64,000 nt of DNA from Mesorhizobium sp. (lineage in GTDB: Bacteria > Pseudomonadota > Alphaproteobacteria > Rhizobiales > Rhizobiaceae): contig SUGL01000028.1 in the NCBI GenBank assembly GCA_004963905.1, positions 22,204 to 86,203 on the forward strand. The letters run 5' to 3'. Below are positions 60,077 to 64,000 of this stretch, one piece after another; position 1 is the first letter of the stretch; each line of letters starts with the position of its first letter. The position numbers and the translations under genes are program-made. Below the pieces are notes generated by a model. That model searched no databases. It was given only the letters and a program-made list of their open reading frames with translations, and had not been told where the DNA came from.

Positions 60077-61042
60077 TCAGCCGAATCCGCCGAGCACTTC
60101 TGGAAACCGAACCGCCATGGCTCCCTCGTCCGCTTGCCTGGCGTAGATTTCATGCATCTTCCTGCCGTCGTATCTGGCGCGGCGGCGCTGGACGTCCTTG
60201 CCGAAGAGGCCTGCAACGGCGTCAAAACGCCGGAGAAGGCGCTTGATCACGCCGCGTTCGAACGGCACGCGCTGCTCGAAGGGCTTGCCCCATGGCGTGC
60301 CCTTTGCCAGATCGCGCCAGATCCCGAGCGCGTCGAGTTCCACCCCAACCTGGCTGCCCCATGGCTTGCCGCCCGCGAAATGCCGGGCATAGGCCTGGGA
60401 GAACCGAAATTCGTTCGTGCCGTTCGACATCAGATTCCAGTTCGGGTGCATCGTCTGCCACTTGCCCTCGAAGACGATGTTGAGCGCATTCTGGTCGTTC
60501 ATCTGCCCTTCGACGGCGAGCCTGCGGGCCTCGCTCAACAGGTCTTCCTCGCGCACCGGCGGCATGTTGAAGACGATGATGCCGGCATTGAAATAAGGCG
60601 CGCCCGGCTGCATCGACATCTCTTTCCGGTAGCCCGGGCGGAAATACATGTAGTCGTCGTGGGCCGCCAGCAGGTGCGCATGGATTGGCTGGTCCACCAG
60701 ATCGGCAATGTCACGGTTGAACAGGACGTCGCAGTCGATATGGGCGATGCGGTCGTATGCCGCGAATTCGGGGAACCGGTCGGCGAACAGCCGGATGAAG
60801 GTGGCGACGCTTCCCGGCCGAAAACGGTAGCCGGAGTCAGCCATGAAGTTCGCCACGTCCACGATCCGGATGCGGTCTTTCAGCAAGCGATCGGCAATGT
60901 CGATGTCATCCTTGCTTGCCCCGACATGCATAATGAAACCGGGCGTCATTTTGCGCGAGACGTCCAGAATTCTGCGAGCCGCCAGGCAGGCGTAGGGAAA
61001 GTATTTGGCGTCCGCCGCCAGAAAGAAACAAGAATTTGTCAT
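60077..61042 (-). CDS. Family 8 glycosyltransferase
   Basis: A 321-residue GT-A glycosyltransferase of the GT8 type (galactosyl- or glucosyltransferase for lipopolysaccharide or capsule). [20 protein letters not shown] holds the DxD metal site (DCD) near residue 103, [20 protein letters not shown] and [20 protein letters not shown] follow. The ATG overlaps the acyltransferase stop as ATGA. Last gene of a three-gene minus-strand operon. Confidence 0.87.
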   Translation of the reverse strand: MTNSCFFLAADAKYFPYACLAARRILDVSRKMTPGFIMHVGASKDDIDIADRLLKDRIRIVDVANFMADSGYRFRPGSVATFIRLFADRFPEFAAYDRIAHIDCDVLFNRDIADLVDQPIHAHLLAAHDDYMYFRPGYRKEMSMQPGAPYFNAGIIVFNMPPVREEDLLSEARRLAVEGQMNDQNALNIVFEGKWQTMHPNWNLMSNGTNEFRFSQAYARHFAGGKPWGSQVGVELDALGIWRDLAKGTPWGKPFEQRVPFERGVIKRLLRRFDAVAGLFGKDVQRRRARYDGRKMHEIYARQADEGAMAVRFPEVLGGFG

Positions 61043-61644
61043 TTGAAACGGCTATTGTAACCTTCTTCGTTCGCAATTCCTGAGACGCGATGCCTCTCGA
61101 TGAAAGTCTCGATGGGGCCAGTTAGGGCATCTGCCTCCCTTTTGACCTTATCGTCGTCCCACTCCCACCACCGGATCGCCAGCAGCTTCGAGATGACGTC
61201 TTGAGAAAAGCGGTATCTGATCAGCCGGGCCGGAGACCCGCCCACGATCGCATAGGGCGGCACGTCCTTGGTGACCACGGCCCCCGCGCCGACGACAGCA
61301 CCGTCGCCGATCGCCACCCCCGGCAATATTATGGCGCCGTGGCCTATCCAGACGTCATTGCCGATCATGATGCCGCCCGGCCTGCCGCCATTCCCCATCG
61401 GTTCGGGCCGCTTCAGTATCCGGCTGTGGATCGGAAATGAAGTGGCGCTGCCGGTCGAATGTTGACCGGAGCACATAAAGAGCACTTCGCCGGCGACCGA
61501 GCAGAAGGATCCGACCTTCAACGGCGCTTCCTTCGACGGGAACAGAACCTTTCGCCATGTCACGCCGTAAGTGTGGCGGCCGACGGCCACATGCTCCGGC
61601 AGTTTGGAGCGAGCATTCCTCAGCCATTGGGAAAATACGGACAT
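61039..61644 (-). CDS. CatB-type hexapeptide acyltransferase
   Basis: A 201-residue left-handed beta-helix acyltransferase (xenobiotic acetyltransferase/WbbJ family). Hexapeptide coils lie in [20 protein letters not shown] and [20 protein letters not shown], and [19 protein letters not shown] is the CatB tail. Probable role: O-acetylation of surface sugar. ATG at 61644 is chosen. Overlaps the GT8 gene start; the FkbM gene lies 80 bases upstream. Confidence 0.88.
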   Translation of the reverse strand: MSVFSQWLRNARSKLPEHVAVGRHTYGVTWRKVLFPSKEAPLKVGSFCSVAGEVLFMCSGQHSTGSATSFPIHSRILKRPEPMGNGGRPGGIMIGNDVWIGHGAIILPGVAIGDGAVVGAGAVVTKDVPPYAIVGGSPARLIRYRFSQDVISKLLAIRWWEWDDDKVKREADALTGPIETFIERHRVSGIANEEGYNSRFK

Positions 61645-61724
61645 TCGCACAGCCCCACCCGTAGCCCTTCCGCGACTTGGCGTCGGATGGGCCAACCATA
61701 ACTCTCGAGATTCGCAGCCCGAGA

Positions 61725-62384
61725 TCAGCCCCAGCCCAAGTCGATGTTGTTGATGCCTTCTCTGCCGATGCGGTCGCGAAGCGCTGCGATCCTGTTGGAC
61801 AAGTCCCGCGACAGCCTTTCGTGCGTCTCCACCAGAACATGACCGATGGACCGATAGACGCCGTCATCGAGCATGGACTCGATGCATTCGGCTTCGGCAC
61901 CCTCGATGTCCATCTTGACGACGGTAGCGGGCTCCTCCAGCTCTTTCAGAAATTGCACCAGGTCGATCACCTCTACTTCAACGGCGCGGCCGTTCGCGTG
62001 CTCCGGCACCTCGAACAGAGACGACCACTCCGTCATACGGACATTCTGCGTGTCCGGCCTCTGATGAAGGATCGCCGTCCTGGCGGAGCCTCCCACCGCT
62101 TTTGGAATGATCGTCACCCGCTCGTCATCGCCGAACCGGTCCCTCAAAATCTCGAGGGCCGTGGGGTCCGGCTCAAAGGCGATTACCCTCATGCCATAGC
62201 TGAGAGCATGCCGGGTCACATCGCCTATATTGGCCCCGAGGTCGATGAAAAGGCCACGGCGCGGAAGGGATTTCATCAGCCGATGAAAATCGAACTCGGC
62301 CTGCCTCTTCGGGCGCGGCGGACGATGCCATCTGCGGTACAGATGCCAGCGTAACATAAATTCGAGATAACTTTCCTGTAACAC
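61725..62384 (-). CDS. FkbM family methyltransferase
   Basis: A 219-residue SAM-dependent methyltransferase: [20 protein letters not shown] is the SAM loop; [20 protein letters not shown] is motif [22 protein letters not shown] is the FkbM signature with the D-I-E-G-A-E metal-like site; [10 protein letters not shown] ends the fold. FkbM enzymes methylate sugars or polyketides. It is the first gene of the GT8/acyltransferase/FkbM group, so glycan O-methylation is likely. Confidence 0.9.
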   Translation of the reverse strand: MLQESYLEFMLRWHLYRRWHRPPRPKRQAEFDFHRLMKSLPRRGLFIDLGANIGDVTRHALSYGMRVIAFEPDPTALEILRDRFGDDERVTIIPKAVGGSARTAILHQRPDTQNVRMTEWSSLFEVPEHANGRAVEVEVIDLVQFLKELEEPATVVKMDIEGAEAECIESMLDDGVYRSIGHVLVETHERLSRDLSNRIAALRDRIGREGINNIDLGWG

Positions 62385-62816
62385 GCCGAAGCCCCCGCTT
62401 CTTTGGCGCGGATATACTGACCACCGCGCGCGTCTTCAAGCATGGAATTCCTCGCCGAGCGCCACGCGGTGACATTCCGGTCGAGCAGCGAGGTTGGCCG
62501 AGGGCGTCAATTGAAGGGCTGCGTCAGCGATCTTGTCCTTTGGCCCAGGCGTAAAGCACCGCGCGCCGATCGCACGGGAATTCCTTCGCTCATCCGCGAG
62601 CAAGGTCGGACTGTTCAATTCAGACCTGGGTCGCATATGTCGCAGGACTGCAGGTCCATTTCCAAGCGCCGTGCAAGCCAAGTATTATTCAGTGGGCGAA
62701 AGTATCGGGATGCGTTGACCACCAATTTTGAACGGGCAGCGGTTGGCGGATGTCCGTATCGACGGCGACCTCCAATCCGGCAGACCTGTATCGCTGAAGC
62801 CGGGGGGCTCTTGGGA
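62385..62816. other. Intergenic stretch without a clear gene
   Basis: An open frame on + (from 62442) reaches the small gene at 62817, but its N-terminal part has no protein-like features or ribosome site. It may be a decayed gene. No repeat recognised. Confidence 0.3.
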
Positions 62817-63023
62817 ATGACCTACGTCGTCAGCGTATTCGAGACGTGGTATTGGCAGTCCGTCCTTGCCACGAAGGACTGGGCCGAAGCATTGGCGCTG
62901 GCCAGAGAGATCGGCGACAAAGGGCGCGTCGAGCAGAAGCCGGAACCGGATACGCCTTGGACTGGCGTGGCCTCCAGAACCTCTTGCATGTCGCCAGCCA
63001 ATGACCGGTGGGCCAAGACCTGA
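62817..63023 (+). CDS. Small hypothetical protein, doubtful
   Basis: 68 residues: MTYVVSVFETWYWQSVLATK, DWAEALALAREIGDKGRVEQ, then a low-complexity tail. The aromatic-rich N-terminal helix is protein-like; GGGGGGCTCTTGGGA precedes the ATG but is not a clean ribosome site. Could be a remnant. Confidence 0.35.
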   Translation: MTYVVSVFETWYWQSVLATKDWAEALALAREIGDKGRVEQKPEPDTPWTGVASRTSCMSPANDRWAKT

Positions 63024-63051
63024 GCTTTCGACCACGGTAAGCGTGTCAGGC

Positions 63052-63332
63052 GCTTAAAGCGCGTCGCGACGAAGACGAAACAGATTCAGGCGACGCGCTT
63101 TAGTCTTTGTTCTGATGCATTCGTTCTCCCAAAACCGCTGCGCACTTTTGAGCGACATGCATTAGGCTCGCCTGCGGCGCAACACCCAGCCCATACAATG
63201 TTCGCGTTCGGGCTCCGGACCTTGGCCTGAAGCGCGTAGCGATCCTGCGGATTCGCTCTATGCGCTTAGGCTTTGATTTTGCGCGTGTCTTGTCCCGAAA
63301 CCGGTTTCCATTTTCGGGAAACATGCGTTTGG
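63052..63332. repeat. Family B repeats, tandem copies
   Basis: First copy (63052-63168): TTAAAGCGCGTCGCGACGAA / GCGACGCGCTTTAG, then GATGCATTCGTTCTCCCAAA and TTTTGAGCGACATGCATTAG. A related element at 63228-63332 has GCGCGTAGCGATCCTGCGG and TGTCTTGTCCCGAAACCGG / CATTTTCGGGAAACATGCG. Confidence 0.7.
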
Positions 63333-63576
63333 ACCTCCCCTTCGGCTCACCCGTTCAACTGCAAACGCAACGCGACCCTTGAAGAAGAAATGCCGTGGGC
63401 GTCTCCACGGTCGCCATCTGCCACAAACATATATCGGCACATACTTTATTATAAATAAATAATATTAAAGGAATCTTTAACCCATCTCTTTAAGATCAAA
63501 TCAAGTAGATGCCCGTATTAAATGGCCGCTGTCACGTAGCTTACTTAAGCTACACATTAAAGAAGGGGCATCTAAT
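63333..63576 (+). promoter_or_regulatory. AT-rich promoter region of the Flp pilin gene
   Basis: A strong local AT peak (63430-63560). The dyad GTAGCTTA-CT-TAAGCTAC lies at 63536-63553, 24 bases before the start; it is perfect (8 bp) and may be an operator. Confidence 0.5.
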
Positions 63577-63756
63577 ATGCGTGATCTGATGAAGAAGTTC
63601 GTCGCCGATGAGTCTGGCGCCACTGCGATTGAATATGGCCTGATCGCTGCTCTTATTGCGCTTGCGATCATGGTCGGAGCGACCTCCCTCGGCACCGCTC
63701 TGAATGCCAAGTTCGTGCTCATCGCGAACAAACTCGCCAGCGCCAAAGCGAAATAG
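63577..63756 (+). CDS. Flp/Fap family type IVb pilin
   Basis: A 59-residue pilin: MRDLMKKFVADESGATAIEY then GLIAALIALAIMVGATSLGT and ALNAKFVLIANKLASAKAK. The prepilin cleavage site lies in SGATAIEYGLIA (cut after Gly, with conserved Glu at +5), followed by the hydrophobic assembly helix. Flp pilins are assembled by the Tad machinery. ATG follows AGAAGGGGCATCT. A strong terminator follows, so the gene is monocistronic. No tad/cpa genes are in the window. Confidence 0.93.
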   Translation: MRDLMKKFVADESGATAIEYGLIAALIALAIMVGATSLGTALNAKFVLIANKLASAKAK

Positions 63757-63804
63757 GCGATCCAACGTTTTTCTTGCTCCGCGTTTACAGCACGGACAAG
63801 TGCT

Positions 63805-63832
63805 GGCCGTCCGGCAACGGGCGGCCTTTTTT
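63805..63832 (+). terminator. Rho-independent terminator of the pilin gene
   Basis: GGCCGTCCG-GCAA-CGGGCGGCC with TTTTTT directly after it: nine pairs including one G-U and a tetraloop. Confidence 0.92.
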
Positions 63833-63835
63833 GTT

Positions 63836-63862
63836 GACGGAGAGAGCCGGACTCGAACCGGC
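63836..63862 (-). pseudogene. tRNA-like 3' fragment (possible tRNA-Ser remnant)
   Basis: On the minus strand GCCGG-TTCGAGT-CCGGC is a good T-arm, followed by TCTCCGTCA, close to the TCTCCGCCA end of serine tRNAs. I cannot find a matching 5' half, so it is not a functional tRNA. Such fragments often mark old integration sites. Confidence 0.35.
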
Positions 63863-63912
63863 CGCGGACGGCATGAGTCCAGACCTCCATGGCGGAGTCC
63901 AAACTCTGATGT

Positions 63913-64000
63913 CGTCCGGTGAGCGACCCGAGACATGGGTGACGATTTGTACCGGACACATGGGTAACACTTTTCGGTTTTTACCGGGAGGTGTTGATGC
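63913..64000. mobile_element. Possible insertion-sequence end at the right edge
   Basis: GACATGGGTGACGATTTGTA and GACACATGGGTAACACTTTT are direct repeats within 25 bases, a pattern I recall at the ends of IS481-type elements. No transposase is visible in the window. Confidence 0.35.

Noticed and set aside
62442-62816. N-terminal extension of the small gene at 62817
   Set aside because: No ribosome site, Arg/Ser-rich shadow-like composition; kept only as a possible remnant.
63785-63970. Minus-strand frame over the tRNA-like fragment and IS-like end
   Set aside because: Encoded sequence (VRGRFESGS type) is a known artefact of T-arm-like DNA.

Overview
The window looks like a high-GC chromosome of an alphaproteobacterium of the Hyphomicrobiales, most likely Mesorhizobium or a near relative. 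This rests on a CIRCE-controlled groESL with rhizobial-style RpoH promoters, a NolR-like ArsR repressor, several DUF982 proteins, an FkbM methyltransferase, polyamine-type ABC transport genes, and dense families of short intergenic repeats of a kind common in rhizobia. No replication origin, rRNA, CRISPR array, phage or complete insertion sequence is visible. Species assignment is inference.

Layout. 1-5.4 kb: acyl-CoA synthetase, a secreted protein, a coiled-coil protein and a small F-x-P-x-E protein. 5.4-13.5 kb: a stress island with two Hsp20 genes, an NDUFS4-like complex I protein, two DUF982 proteins, groES-groEL and htpG, with CIRCE, RpoH-like promoters and a possible RNA thermometer. 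13.7-29.3 kb: metabolic genes (ABC-F ATPase, 2OG-Fe(II) oxygenase, CMD and OsmC proteins, AcpA-type phosphatase under a PHO-box-like site facing a dihaem peroxidase, HxlR/RibD-like pair, BKACE enzyme, adenosine deaminase, Gfo/Idh, ThuA, glycosyltransferase). 29.6-33.8 kb: DUF2778 cell-wall protein, DUF2231 membrane protein, methyltransferase. 33.8-36.8 kb: an overlapping three-gene type III polyketide operon. 37.6-45.8 kb: a periplasmic copper and thiol cluster (two multicopper oxidases, DUF411, TlpA, Sco, DsbA-like, a Cys-rich protein, cytochrome c556, a cupin-like protein) with a MerR/CueR-type promoter. 46-56 kb: small proteins, then an arginine-deiminase-fold enzyme, an M20 peptidase, a LysR regulator and a PotABCD-like ABC transporter. 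56.3-64 kb: cytochrome b561, NolR-like repressor, two more DUF982 genes, tiny membrane proteins, a GT8/acyltransferase/FkbM operon, an orphan Flp pilin, and a possible insertion-sequence end at the right edge.

How it fits together. The best candidates for an incompletely described system are the copper/thiol cluster, which joins copper oxidation, metallochaperones and disulfide handling in one nearly continuous transcription unit, and the PKS-methyltransferase-flavoprotein operon, which probably makes a methylated, oxidised phenolic lipid. The composite palindromic repeats are the main non-coding signal: seven paired copies in two opposite arrangements.
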